Assembly (NCBI GenBank): GCA_017507805.1
Contig: JAFWAC010000032.1
Location: 1-64,000 of the forward strand
Direction: 5' to 3'
Origin: Clostridia bacterium
Lineage (GTDB): Bacteria; Bacillota; Clostridia; Oscillospirales; Acutalibacteraceae
Length of the DNA: 64,000 nt
A model generated the notes under the pieces. The model did no database searches and had not been told where the DNA came from. It worked only from the letters and a program-made list of their open reading frames with translations. Below, in pieces: positions 8,209-16,754 of this stretch; the first letter of the stretch is position 1, and the number at the start of each line of letters is the position of its first letter. A program made the position numbers and the translations under genes.

Positions 8209-8277
8209 CCTTTTTTTGAAAAAATTTTTATTTTTTTTAAAAAAGCTCCTTTTGTATAAAAAATATCCGATTTAAAA

Positions 8278-8691
8278 TTATTTTTTGTTACATTCGCGGC
8301 ATAAACCGTACAGCACACTGCCGTGGCATTTCAAATCAAAGTCATGGCTGTGCTTTAAATGAGACCTAAGCTCATCCATGAAACCGCAATTAAGATGAAT
8401 AAGCTTTCCGCAGCTTACACATTGAATATGAATATGCTCCTCGCATGAGGATTGCTCCCTGACAAGCTGATATAGCGATTTTTGACCGTTTTCACCGGTG
8501 AATTTTATAACCTTTTTTTCAAGGGTTAGCTTATTAAGATAGCGATAAACCGTTGTGAAGTTGACAGAAATACCGTTTAAACGGAGATATTCAAGTATAT
8601 CACCAACAGAAACGGTTGTATTAATATTTGCTTTTAAATAGTTTAAAATATATTGTCTTGATTTAGTGTTATAGCTTTGTTTTTCGGTCAA
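8278..8691 (-). CDS. zur: Fur family metalloregulator, probably zinc-responsive (Zur)
   Basis: 137 residues. An N-terminal winged helix (residues 1-80, 'VSVGDILEYLRLNGISV', 'TTVYRYLNKL') precedes the Fur dimerisation and metal domain with HIHIQCVSCGKL and a C-terminal CRECNKK; the two CxxC pairs form the structural zinc site of Fur/Zur proteins. The start is TTG at 8691, preceded by GAGGTG. It is divergent from a zinc-type ABC importer and its own -35 box overlaps one of two matching palindromes, so it likely represses both itself and the importer when zinc is plentiful. The choice of Zur over Fur rests on this context. Confidence 0.85.
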   Translation of the reverse strand: MTEKQSYNTKSRQYILNYLKANINTTVSVGDILEYLRLNGISVNFTTVYRYLNKLTLEKKVIKFTGENGQKSLYQLVREQSSCEEHIHIQCVSCGKLIHLNCGFMDELRSHLKHSHDFDLKCHGSVLYGLCRECNKK

Positions 8692-8714
8692 TTTTTCGCA
8701 CCTCTTTTAAATCC

Positions 8715-8742
8715 ATTATACCTATTATTTGAAAAAATGCAA
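8715..8742 (-). promoter_or_regulatory. Promoter of zur
   Basis: On the minus strand: TTGCAT (8737-8742), 16-bp spacer, TATAAT (8715-8720). The -35 lies inside the operator at 8739-8751, which predicts autorepression. Confidence 0.7.
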
Positions 8743-8751
8743 GTGATTTGC
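8739..8751. promoter_or_regulatory. Zur-type operator 1
   Basis: GCAAGTGATTTGC, an imperfect 13-bp palindrome centred on G. It covers the zur -35 box and sits just upstream of the znuA -35 box. Confidence 0.75.
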
Positions 8752-8759
8752 TTTTTTTC

Positions 8760-8788
8760 TTGACAGGATGTGGGCATGGTATTAAAAT
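8760..8788 (+). promoter_or_regulatory. Promoter of the zinc importer operon
   Basis: TTGACA (8760-8765), 17-bp spacer, TAAAAT (8783-8788). It lies between the two operators, and it rules out the in-frame ATG at 8770 as the start of znuA. Confidence 0.75.
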
Positions 8789-8795
8789 ATAAAAT

Positions 8796-8808
8796 GCAAA
8801 TGATTTGC
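8796..8808. promoter_or_regulatory. Zur-type operator 2
   Basis: GCAAATGATTTGC, a perfect 13-bp palindrome around a central G, differing from operator 1 by one base. It covers the predicted transcription start of the importer operon. Confidence 0.8.
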
Positions 8809-8826
8809 GATTTTGCATTAAAGGGT

Positions 8827-9702
8827 ATGATTGATATAAAATTTTTAAATGCTTTTCTTTTGTTTTGCTTAACCATGATTTTGATTTTAACATTTACCGC
8901 CTGTAACGGTGTAGATGTATCGAGAGGGAATAATAAGAGGATAATTGCCGTTTCAATTGTTCCACAAGCCGCCTTTGTTGAAAAGGTTTGCGGTGATGAG
9001 CTTGAGGTTGTGACTATGATACCCTCGGGCGCGTCACCTGAAACCTATGAGCCGACACCTGCTCAATTACAAAAGCTTGAGAGTGCAGAGCTTTATTTTT
9101 CAATAGGTGTTCCGTCTGAGAATAATATTCTTTCTGCAGTTAAAAGCGGAACCGAGGTTATTGATTTGCATACAAAGCTTGCCGATATATATTCCGAGCT
9201 CGAAATTGACGGCGGCAGAGACCCTCATATATGGCTTTCGCCTAAGCGGGTTATAGCTATGGTTAGAGAAATTTGCAACTCTGTCTCAAAGCTTTATCCC
9301 CAAAAAGCAGATGCTTTTCTATTAAATGCAGAAGAATATATCTTAGAATTACAAAACCTTGATACTGAAATCAAGGCAATGTTTGAACAAAGCGGCACTA
9401 CCGATTTTTTGGTTTTTCATCCTGCCTTCGGATATTTTGCCGATGAATATGGGCTTACCATGCACGCATTGGAGGAGCATGGTAAGGAAGCATCTGCAAA
9501 ACAGCTTGCAAAAACGGTTGAGCTTGCCAAAGAAAAGGATATTAAGGTTATTTTCTATCAGGCAGAGGCTTCCGTAAAACAGGCGGAAGCCTTTGCGGAG
9601 GAAATAAACGGTAAGGCGGTTTTGCTTGAGCCGTTAGCGTACAATTACATTGAAAATCTTAGAAAAATGGCTGTTGCGGTTTCGGGAGAGAGTATGCAAT
9701 GA
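8827..9702 (+). CDS. znuA: Zinc ABC transporter solute-binding lipoprotein (ZnuA/AdcA type)
   Basis: 291 residues from ATG 8827, chosen because the promoter -10 box and an operator lie just upstream, inside any longer reading. A hydrophobic signal ends in FTAC (Cys26), an acceptable lipobox, so the protein is membrane anchored outside the cell. Cluster A-I features are seen: 'SIVPQAAFVEKVCGDE', 'PHIWLSPKR', 'FHPAFGYFADEYGL' and 'EEHGKE', supplying the His and Glu/Asp metal ligands. The His-rich loop of many zinc proteins is missing, so manganese cannot be excluded, but the Zur-type neighbour favours zinc. Its stop overlaps the ATPase start by 4 bp. Confidence 0.9.
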   Translation: MIDIKFLNAFLLFCLTMILILTFTACNGVDVSRGNNKRIIAVSIVPQAAFVEKVCGDELEVVTMIPSGASPETYEPTPAQLQKLESAELYFSIGVPSENNILSAVKSGTEVIDLHTKLADIYSELEIDGGRDPHIWLSPKRVIAMVREICNSVSKLYPQKADAFLLNAEEYILELQNLDTEIKAMFEQSGTTDFLVFHPAFGYFADEYGLTMHALEEHGKEASAKQLAKTVELAKEKDIKVIFYQAEASVKQAEAFAEEINGKAVLLEPLAYNYIENLRKMAVAVSGESMQ

Positions 9703-10436
9703 ATAGTGCGATTTCTGTAAAAAATCTTTCTGTATCCTATAAGGGTGTGGAAGCGATTAATGATATTTCTTTGGAAATTAATAAGGGAGAATTTGTTTGT
9801 ATTATCGGTCCTAACGGCGGTGGCAAGACTACTTTTCTTAACGCTGTTTTAGGCTTTTTAAAGCCTAATTGCGGAGGAATAGAGATATTTGGCGGAAATA
9901 TAAAAAAAGCCCGTTCTGTAATGAGCTATGTTCCGCAAACGGCAGTAATAGACCGTAGCTTTCCTATAACTGTTATTGAAACGGTTATGACTGCTTTTTT
10001 AAGGTCGGGCTTGCATCCGTTTAAGCTTTACAAAAAAGCCGAAAGAGAGAGGGCTTTAACCGTTTTGCAAAAGGTGGGGCTTGATAGCCTTGCTCAAAGG
10101 CAAATTTCCGAGCTTTCCGGTGGTGAATTTCAGCGGCTTTTGATTGCAAGGGCTTTGGCGGCAAATCCGCAGATATTGTTATTGGATGAGCCGACCGCAA
10201 ATATAGATGCCGCGTCTGCCGATAAAATATTTGAAATTTTAGCGGAAATTAATTTATCGGGTGTTACCGTTGTTACGGTTACGCACGACCTCTCGGTGGC
10301 GGTTTCTGCCGCAAGCAGGTTGGTTTGCATAAATCGTGAGCTCGTTTACTGTGGGAGCCCCGAGCTTACGGATGAGATAATTAAGGCGATGTACGGCAGA
10401 CAAATTAACCTGAACGGGGGATACACCGATGCTTAA
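9699..10436 (+). CDS. znuC: Zinc ABC transporter ATPase (ZnuC/AdcC type)
   Basis: 245 residues. Walker A is GPNGGGKTTF (about residue 37), the signature LSGGEFQR and Walker B LLLDEPTANID follow, then the switch His in VTHDL. It couples ATP hydrolysis to import through the adjoining permease. The start overlaps znuA (ATGA) and the end overlaps znuB by 8 bp, so the three are translationally coupled. Confidence 0.92.
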   Translation: MNSAISVKNLSVSYKGVEAINDISLEINKGEFVCIIGPNGGGKTTFLNAVLGFLKPNCGGIEIFGGNIKKARSVMSYVPQTAVIDRSFPITVIETVMTAFLRSGLHPFKLYKKAERERALTVLQKVGLDSLAQRQISELSGGEFQRLLIARALAANPQILLLDEPTANIDAASADKIFEILAEINLSGVTVVTVTHDLSVAVSAASRLVCINRELVYCGSPELTDEIIKAMYGRQINLNGGYTDA

Positions 10437-11241
10437 CGCAATTTTAGAATACAGTTTTTTACAAAATGCAATTTTAGCAGGTCTTTTGTCGAGCATAATT
10501 TGCGGTGTTATCGGTGTTATTATAGTTGAGAAAAAGCTGCTGATGATGGGTGGCGGCATAGCACACACAGCATACGGCGGTGTTGGTTTAGGGTATCTGT
10601 TAGGCTTTGAGCCTGTTTTGGGTGCAGGTGCTTTTTCGGTTGCGGCAGCGTTGCTTATAGGCTTTATCCGCAGAAAAAACAGTGGTTACACCGATGTTAT
10701 AATTTCTTTGCTATGGTCCCTTGGGATGGCATTGGGAATTGCATTTGTAGGATTGATGCCGGGCTATCCACCTGATATTAATTCCTATCTTTTCGGCAAT
10801 ATTTTATCGGTTACTAAGGGCGATATTTATATAATCCTTTCAATAACAGCCGTTGTTCTTTTCTCAATAATGGCTTTTTTCAACGATTGGAAGGCGTTTT
10901 TGTTTGATAGCCGTTTTTCTGAGATAGCAGGACTTAAGACAAATTTTCTTGAATACTTTTTACTCGTTACAGTTGCCTTAAGCGTGGTTGCTTTAATTAG
11001 GGTTGTGGGTATAATTCTTGCAATAGCCTTGCTTTCCGCACCTGCCGCGTGTGCGGGCTTGCTTGTAAAAAGCCTTAAAAACAGAATGGTAGTAGCTTCG
11101 GTGCTGAGCTTTGTTTTTTGCTTTGCAGGACTTTCGGTGTCTTATTATTTGAGTATTCCTTCGGGCGCAGCAATAGTTTTTGTTGCGGTTTTAACATATT
11201 TCATACTTTTAGCTTTGAACAAAATCAAAGGGTCTAATTAA
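10429..11241 (+). CDS. znuB: Zinc ABC transporter permease (ZnuB/AdcB type)
   Basis: 270 residues with about eight membrane segments. 'MMGGGIAHTAYGGVGLGYLLG' is the family's early conserved segment, and 'VVGIILAIALLSAPAACAGL' the cytoplasmic-loop region that contacts the ATPase. It forms the homodimeric channel of the importer. Last gene of the operon, with a strong terminator 6 bp after the stop. Confidence 0.92.
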   Translation: MLNAILEYSFLQNAILAGLLSSIICGVIGVIIVEKKLLMMGGGIAHTAYGGVGLGYLLGFEPVLGAGAFSVAAALLIGFIRRKNSGYTDVIISLLWSLGMALGIAFVGLMPGYPPDINSYLFGNILSVTKGDIYIILSITAVVLFSIMAFFNDWKAFLFDSRFSEIAGLKTNFLEYFLLVTVALSVVALIRVVGIILAIALLSAPAACAGLLVKSLKNRMVVASVLSFVFCFAGLSVSYYLSIPSGAAIVFVAVLTYFILLALNKIKGSN

Positions 11242-11246
11242 ATTTT

Positions 11247-11281
11247 ATACGGCTTCAGCATAGTTCTGAAGCCGTATTTTG
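11247..11281 (+). terminator. Terminator of the zinc importer operon
   Basis: A perfect 12-bp stem (ATACGGCTTCAG 11247-11258, CTGAAGCCGTAT 11266-11277), 7-nt loop, then TTT. Confidence 0.88.
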
Positions 11282-11292
11282 AAATCTGTTAC

Positions 11293-11321
11293 TTGATTTT
11301 ATTGTTATACGGGTATATAAT
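11293..11321 (+). promoter_or_regulatory. Promoter of the ABC exporter
   Basis: TTGATT (11293-11298), 17-bp spacer, TATAAT (11316-11321). Confidence 0.65.
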
Positions 11322-11351
11322 TTAGTTAATAATTTTTAAGAGGAATGGGTT

Positions 11352-13115
11352 ATGTCTAAAGAGAGAAAATATAAATCCTTTGAGCTGTTGAAGCGGTTTT
11401 TACCATATTATAAAAAATACACGCCAACACTCTTAATAGATTTGATATGCGCTTCGCTTACAACGGTTTGCGAAATTGTATTACCTCTTATAATGCGCGA
11501 AATCACAAATGCAGGAATTAACGATATTGCCATTCTTACCGTAAGATATGTTTTGCGGATAGGGCTTTTGTATTTTGTTTTGCGTATAATTGATTCGGCG
11601 GCATATTATTATATGGCGTATGTAGGTCATGTTATGGGTACAAAGATAGAAACAGATATGCGCCGAGACGCCTATGCCCATTTGCATAAGCTATCCGATA
11701 CATATTTTAATAACACAAAGGTCGGGCAGATTATGGGACGCATTACCAACGATTTGTTTGATGTGACCGAGTTTTCTCACCATTGTCCCGAGGAATTTTT
11801 AATCGCAGGCATAAAGGGTATAATTTCCTTTATAATTTTACTGAATATAAATATTCCGTTGACTATTATAATTTTTATTATAATACCGATAATGGTAATT
11901 ATTTGCAAAGGTCTCAATCGCAGAATGCGCGAAACCTTTCGAAATCAAAGGGTTATGATTGGTGAGCTTAATGCACGGATCGAGGATTCTTTATTGGGAC
12001 AAAAGGTTGTTAAAGCCTTTGCTAACGAGGATGTGGAGCGTGCAAAATTTGAGACGGATAACCAAAACTTCTTTTCGATTAAGAAGCTTTCTTATAGATT
12101 TATGGGCGCCTTTTCAACCACAACCCGAATGTTTGACGGTATTATGTATGCAACGGTTGTAATTGCTGGAAGCCTTTTTCTCATAGACGGTCAGATAAAT
12201 GCAGGGGATTTAGTAGCATATCTCTTATATGTTACTACATTTATAGCTACCGTTCGGCGCATAATTGAATTTTCCGAGCAGTTTCAGCGCGGTATGACCG
12301 GTATCGAGCGCTTTTTGCAGATAATGGATGCTGATATTGAAATTTTTGATGAGCCGGATGCCATAGCACTTGAACATCCCAAGGGTGATATTGAATTCAA
12401 AAATGTTTCTTTCGAGTATCCAGATGACCATAACCGAGTGTTTACAGGGCTTAATCTTACTGTGAAAAGCGGTGAGAAAATTGCTTTTGTGGGACCTTCG
12501 GGCGGCGGAAAAACCACACTTTGTAATTTGTTGCCGCGTTTTTATGATGTTACCGATGGTGAAATTCTGCTTGATGGCAAGAACATCAAACAGTACACCC
12601 TAAAAAGTCTTAGGGACAGTATAGGTATGGTTCAACAGGATGTATACCTGTTCTCGGGTACAGTTTACGAAAATATTTCGTACGGTAAGCCCGGCGCATC
12701 ACTTGAGGAGGTAATTGAAGCCGCAAAAAAAGCCGGTGCGCACGAATTTATTAGTGAGCTAAAGGATGGATACGACACCTATGTCGGTGAACGCGGTGTT
12801 AAGCTTTCGGGAGGACAAAAGCAAAGAATAAGCATTGCCCGTGTATTCCTGAAAAATCCGCCGATAATTATTCTTGATGAGGCAACAAGCGCTCTTGATA
12901 ATGAAAGTGAGTTTGCAGTGGCAAAATCGCTTGCAAAGCTGTCCGAGGGCAGAACTACAATAACTATTGCACACCGTCTGTCCACAATCCGCAGGTCTGA
13001 CAGAATTATGGTTTTGACCGATGACGGTATTGTTGAGGAGGGTACACATGAGGAGCTTTTGACACTCAAGGGTATATATTACCGCTTTTATGAAATGGCA
13101 AATGAGCTTAATTGA
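11352..13115 (+). CDS. ABC exporter, fused membrane and ATPase domains
   Basis: 587 residues, the usual half-transporter size. Residues about 1-320 hold six membrane segments of the type IV exporter fold; residues about 340-587 the ATPase with GPSGGGKTT (about 380), VQQDVYLFSGTV (Q-loop region), LSGGQKQRISIARV (about 485), ILDEATSALD and the TIAHRLSTI His switch. It must dimerise; with no partner half-gene beside it, a homodimer is likely. The cargo cannot be told from sequence: lipid, peptide and drug export are all possible. Transcribed alone between its own promoter and terminator. Confidence 0.9.
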   Translation: MSKERKYKSFELLKRFLPYYKKYTPTLLIDLICASLTTVCEIVLPLIMREITNAGINDIAILTVRYVLRIGLLYFVLRIIDSAAYYYMAYVGHVMGTKIETDMRRDAYAHLHKLSDTYFNNTKVGQIMGRITNDLFDVTEFSHHCPEEFLIAGIKGIISFIILLNINIPLTIIIFIIIPIMVIICKGLNRRMRETFRNQRVMIGELNARIEDSLLGQKVVKAFANEDVERAKFETDNQNFFSIKKLSYRFMGAFSTTTRMFDGIMYATVVIAGSLFLIDGQINAGDLVAYLLYVTTFIATVRRIIEFSEQFQRGMTGIERFLQIMDADIEIFDEPDAIALEHPKGDIEFKNVSFEYPDDHNRVFTGLNLTVKSGEKIAFVGPSGGGKTTLCNLLPRFYDVTDGEILLDGKNIKQYTLKSLRDSIGMVQQDVYLFSGTVYENISYGKPGASLEEVIEAAKKAGAHEFISELKDGYDTYVGERGVKLSGGQKQRISIARVFLKNPPIIILDEATSALDNESEFAVAKSLAKLSEGRTTITIAHRLSTIRRSDRIMVLTDDGIVEEGTHEELLTLKGIYYRFYEMANELN

Positions 13116-13142
13116 TATGCTATTGAAATTAACAGATAAAAT

Positions 13143-13172
13143 AGAAAAGCCGCAAAATGCGACTTTTCTTTT
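13143..13172 (+). terminator. Terminator of the ABC exporter
   Basis: Stem AGAAAAGCCGCA (13143-13154) with TGCGACTTTTCT (13158-13169), one mismatch, 3-nt loop, then TTTT-rich sequence. Confidence 0.75.
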
Positions 13173-13214
13173 GGAAAGGCGGCACGAATTCAAACCGCTA
13201 CACATTTAATAAGA

Positions 13215-13502
13215 TTAACGTTCAACCACATCAATAGGAAAATTAAACAGATAAAACGTACTTTTAACAACATCCATTTTTCCGGTTGCTGTTATTCCGT
13301 GTTCTTGCACAATCTTTATAATTTCAATATCAAGTGGATTTTTTTCATAATCCTCTTTAGCTTCGTAAAATAATGGTTGATAAAAATTTCTGTGACGAGA
13401 AAAATCAAATAAAACTGATGATAGCAAAAGCAATACAGCAATAATGCCTAAAGAGAAAATTGCCTTTTCTCCCTTTTTCAGCTTTTTAAACCATTTAGTC
13501 AT
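13215..13502 (-). CDS. Small single-pass membrane protein of unknown function
   Basis: 95 residues. A basic N-terminus (KWFKKLKKGEK) is followed by one membrane segment (about residues 13-33, AIFSLGIIAVLLLLSSVLF) and a 60-residue outer domain. I recognise no family. The orientation would put the C-terminus outside the cell. It stands alone between the exporter and tRNA-Ser, with a weak GGAGAA-like RBS. Confidence 0.6.
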   Translation of the reverse strand: MTKWFKKLKKGEKAIFSLGIIAVLLLLSSVLFDFSRHRNFYQPLFYEAKEDYEKNPLDIEIIKIVQEHGITATGKMDVVKSTFYLFNFPIDVVER

Positions 13503-13667
13503 TTTGTATTATTCTCCTTTGCAGTATTGATTGAGGCGATTAATATTCGTTTCGCTTCAACACATTTGTTAAGTAATTCTTTATCGTTATAATATCCACT
13601 TTCTGATCACTATTACTTATTACTTGCCAAAATCGACTTTTAAGAGAAGAGTGAAAAGTGAATATGT

Positions 13668-13710
13668 AAAAAGTAAAATCGACAAACCTCTGTCGAGATT
13701 TGTCGATTTT
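13668..13710 (-). terminator. Terminator of tRNA-Ser
   Basis: On the minus strand, directly after the tRNA, a 12-bp stem (13699-13710 with 13675-13686, AAAATCGACAAA/TTTGTCGATTTT) with a 12-nt loop is followed by a T-rich stretch. Confidence 0.8.
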
Positions 13711-13801
13711 GGCGGAGAGAGGGGGATTCGAACCCCCGAACGGGTATTAGCCGTTACACGATTTCCAATCGTGCGCCTTAGACCAGCTCAGCCATCTCTC
13801 C
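13710..13801 (-). tRNA. tRNA-Ser (GGA)
   Basis: 92 nt with an encoded CCA. Acceptor GGAGAGA/TCTCTCC, anticodon stem-loop CACGATTGGAAATCGTG giving anticodon GGA, a long variable arm (AACGGCTAATACCCGTT) and T arm GGGGGTTCGAATCCCCC. The long variable arm is typical of serine tRNA. Confidence 0.97.
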
Positions 13802-13815
13802 AAAGGGACCTTGTT

Positions 13816-13844
13816 ATTATAATAGATAACATTTAAAAAATCAA
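13816..13844 (-). promoter_or_regulatory. Promoter of tRNA-Ser
   Basis: On the minus strand: TTGATT (13839-13844), 17-bp spacer, TATAAT (13816-13821). Confidence 0.7.
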
Positions 13845-13913
13845 GTATAAATTTTAAAATAAATCAATTATTTTTAAAAGAGTCAAAAAAATCAGGTAAA
13901 CAGAGGTTTTTAT

Positions 13914-15158
13914 ATGGTAACGGATGTAATTATTATCGGAGGCGGCGCCGCGGGGTTATGTTCAGCGGTTTATTTAAAACAGAAAGCTCCTTCACTTTCG
14001 GTGCGTGTTTTGGAAAGTCTGCCGAGAGTTGGAAAAAAGCTTGCTTTAACAGGTAACGGGCGCTGTAATATTTCTAATAAAAGGATAGAGCTTTCGCGCT
14101 ATCACGGTGAAAATGTGGAATTTTGCCAATATGCGCTCGATAAATATAATATTGCTTTTACACAGGAATTTTTTGAGAAAATTGGTGTGCGCTTTGCCTT
14201 TGAGGGTGACAAGGCTTTTCCCGCCTCCTTTCAGGCGGCATCGGTTGTGGATTGCTTGCGGTTTGCCGCAGAGAACTTAGGGGTTATAATAAACACCGAA
14301 ACCCGTGTAACCAATATACAGATTGCAGGCGGTAAATATCGGGTGGTGGCTGATAAGGTGAGCTTTATGGCAAGCAATATTATAATTGCGGCAGGTCTTT
14401 TATCGGGCGGAGACAGACTTGGCTGTGACGGCACTATGCTGTCCTTGCTCAAAAAGGCAGGCTTTAATACCGTTAAGACCACTCCTGCAATCGTTCAGGT
14501 AAAGACAGCGACAGATGTTGTGAAACAGCTTAAAGGAATAAAAATCAACGCGCTTGCTACCCTGAAATCGGGCAACCGTAAAATTCGTGAGGAATTTGGC
14601 GAGGTGCTTTTCTGCGACTATGGATTGTCAGGCCCGCCGATATTACAGGTTTCCAGAGCTATAATGCGTGAACAAAATAACCTTAAAATAGAGCTTGACT
14701 TAATGCCTGAAATTTCGGAAAATGAGATTTTTGATATGCTCCGGCAAAGAGCAAAAAGACTTTTTTATTTGAAATTAGATGAATTTTTTACGGGGTTGCT
14801 TAATAAGCGTGTCGGTCAGGTGATTTTAAAATCGGTTGGTTGCAGTCTTTCGGACAAGGTGCAAGCCCTTGAAGCAGAAAAAATAAAGAAGCTTGCATTT
14901 CTTATAAAGAATTTCAGCTTCACAGTTACAGGAACAACAGGTTTTATTAATTCGCAGGTGACCGCAGGCGGTATTAATACATTACAGTTTGACCGTGAAA
15001 CTATGATGAGCAAAAGCAATAAGGGACTTTATTGTGTTGGAGAAATTTTGGATATAGACGGTGATTGCGGCGGATTTAATCTGCAGTGGGCATGGTCAAG
15101 TGCATTTTGTGCCGCCGAATCTGTTTTAAAGGAAATGAAATATGCTTCTGATAAATAA
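13914..15158 (+). CDS. HI0933/BaiN-like FAD-dependent oxidoreductase
   Basis: 414 residues. The FAD-binding dinucleotide fold is at the N-terminus (IIIGGGAAGLCSAVYL) and 'GKKLALTGNGRCNISN' is the hallmark of the HI0933-like family, which includes the clostridial BaiN/RdsA proteins. The closing motif 'LDIDGDCGGFNLQWAWSSA' is also characteristic. Substrate is unknown; a reductase of an organic acceptor is usual for relatives. It overlaps the next FAD protein by 17 bp, so the two are co-translated. The ATG at 13914 has AGAGGTTTT upstream. Confidence 0.88.
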   Translation: MVTDVIIIGGGAAGLCSAVYLKQKAPSLSVRVLESLPRVGKKLALTGNGRCNISNKRIELSRYHGENVEFCQYALDKYNIAFTQEFFEKIGVRFAFEGDKAFPASFQAASVVDCLRFAAENLGVIINTETRVTNIQIAGGKYRVVADKVSFMASNIIIAAGLLSGGDRLGCDGTMLSLLKKAGFNTVKTTPAIVQVKTATDVVKQLKGIKINALATLKSGNRKIREEFGEVLFCDYGLSGPPILQVSRAIMREQNNLKIELDLMPEISENEIFDMLRQRAKRLFYLKLDEFFTGLLNKRVGQVILKSVGCSLSDKVQALEAEKIKKLAFLIKNFSFTVTGTTGFINSQVTAGGINTLQFDRETMMSKSNKGLYCVGEILDIDGDCGGFNLQWAWSSAFCAAESVLKEMKYASDK

Positions 15159-16704
15159 TATTAAGCTTCCTCTTTATACTGATTTTGATAACCTTTTACC
15201 AATAGCCGTAAGGGAATTGAAAATTGCTGAAGGCGATATTGCTTTGGTAAGGCTGTATAAAAAATCGGTTGATGCAAGGAAAAGAAATGATATAAGCTTC
15301 TGTTGCTCGCTTTTGGTAGAGCTAAAAGGAGAGGAGAACAGGGTTTTAAAGCATTGCAAAAATGCTCAGCAATATTACGAAAAGCCCTACATTTGGAAAA
15401 AGGCAACTGTAAGACCAAAAAACAGACCTGTTGTTGTTGGCTTTGGTCCGGCAGGTATGTTCGCAGCATTAACCCTTGCAAGGGCAGGACTTTCTCCCAT
15501 TGTCTTTGAACGGGGTTCTCGTGTTGAACAAAGAACCGAGAGGGTGAATTCCTTTTTTAACGGTGGCAAGCTTGACGGTGAGTGTAATGTTCAGTTTGGT
15601 GAGGGCGGCGCAGGTACATTTTCGGACGGCAAGCTCACAACAGGAATAAAAAATTCGCGTTGCAAAACAGTTTTAAAGGAGCTTTACCTTCACGGAGCAA
15701 AGGAAAGCATACTTTATGAAGCAAAGCCGCACATAGGTACAGATGTGCTTGTAAATGTTGTGAAAAGCATCAGAGAGGAAATATTAAGTCTTGGCGGCGA
15801 AATTCATTTTGATACAAGGCTTGACAGTATTACGGTTAGTGACCGAAAAATAATTTCTGTTTGTGCAGGTGGTTTGAAATATCCTTGCGATAAGCTGATT
15901 TTAGCAACAGGACATTCCGCAAGGGATACCTTTTCGATGCTCCTTGAAAACGGCGTTGTTATGGAGCGCAAGCCTTTTTCAATGGGTGTTAGAATAGAGC
16001 ATCTGCAAAAAAATATTAACAGAGCCTTGTATGGCGATTTTGCCGATAGCCCGTATCTTAAGGCGGCTGATTATAAATTGGCGACGCACCTTGAAAACGG
16101 CAGGGGAGTATATACCTTTTGTATGTGCCCCGGCGGTGAGGTTATAAATGCTTCAAGTGAGCAGGGCAAAATTGCGGTCAACGGTATGAGTAACAGTCGG
16201 CGTGACGGTGAAAATGCAAACAGCGCTTTGCTTGTTAATGTTAATCCCGAGGATTTCAAAGGTGAGGGTGTACTCGCAGGCTGTGAATTGCAAAAATGTG
16301 TTGAGCAAGCGGCTTTTAATATAGCCAACGGCAAGGTGCCGATTACAACTGTGGGTAATTTTTTGAATGGTGATGAGCCTGTTTTGACAGAGGTTAAGCC
16401 CACCGTAAAGCCTGAGTATGTTTTTGCTGATTTTTCTGATATTTTCCCTGATTTTATAACCGAAAGCCTAAAAGAGGGAATACGCATTTTTGACAGGAAA
16501 ATCAAAGGCTTTGCCGATGCTTCCGCTGTGCTTACCGCACCCGAAACCCGAAGCTCATCACCCGTGAGAATTTTGCGTAATGAAAATTTTGAAAGCGTTG
16601 CTGTTTCGGGAATTTATCCCTGCGGAGAGGGAGCAGGCTATGCAGGAGGTATCGTTTCTGCCGCGGTGGACGGTATCGCCGTTGCCGAGCAGTTGATTGA
16701 ATGA
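15142..16704 (+). CDS. COG2509-type FAD-dependent dehydrogenase
   Basis: 520 residues. A small N-terminal domain (about 1-85) precedes an FAD fold (PVVVGFGPAGMFAALTLARA, about 95) and the family motif 'GECNVQFGEGGAGTFSDGKL'. The end, 'GIYPCGEGAGYAGGIVSAAV', closes the FAD site. Relatives are widespread in Firmicutes and uncharacterised. It overlaps the HI0933-like gene, with AAAGGAAATGAA supplying the RBS. The pair being coupled suggests a shared redox process, which is inference. Confidence 0.85.
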   Translation: MLLINNIKLPLYTDFDNLLPIAVRELKIAEGDIALVRLYKKSVDARKRNDISFCCSLLVELKGEENRVLKHCKNAQQYYEKPYIWKKATVRPKNRPVVVGFGPAGMFAALTLARAGLSPIVFERGSRVEQRTERVNSFFNGGKLDGECNVQFGEGGAGTFSDGKLTTGIKNSRCKTVLKELYLHGAKESILYEAKPHIGTDVLVNVVKSIREEILSLGGEIHFDTRLDSITVSDRKIISVCAGGLKYPCDKLILATGHSARDTFSMLLENGVVMERKPFSMGVRIEHLQKNINRALYGDFADSPYLKAADYKLATHLENGRGVYTFCMCPGGEVINASSEQGKIAVNGMSNSRRDGENANSALLVNVNPEDFKGEGVLAGCELQKCVEQAAFNIANGKVPITTVGNFLNGDEPVLTEVKPTVKPEYVFADFSDIFPDFITESLKEGIRIFDRKIKGFADASAVLTAPETRSSSPVRILRNENFESVAVSGIYPCGEGAGYAGGIVSAAVDGIAVAEQLIE

Positions 16705-16754
16705 AAAAGAGGTAAAAAATGAAGGTGAACGGGTATTTGGTATAAAATACTAAT

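Noticed and set aside
8770-8826. N-terminal extension of znuA from ATG 8770
   Set aside because: It would start inside the promoter spacer and read through an operator; the signal peptide begins at 8827.
12759-13205. 148-codon open frame opposite the end of the ABC exporter
   Set aside because: Antisense to conserved ATPase motifs and crosses the exporter terminator.
13624-13836. Small open frame with the 'RGIRTPERVLAVTRF' pattern
   Set aside because: It is the antisense reading of tRNA-Ser and its terminator.
16071-16505. 144-codon open frame opposite the COG2509 gene
   Set aside because: Antisense shadow; no RBS and no recognisable domain.
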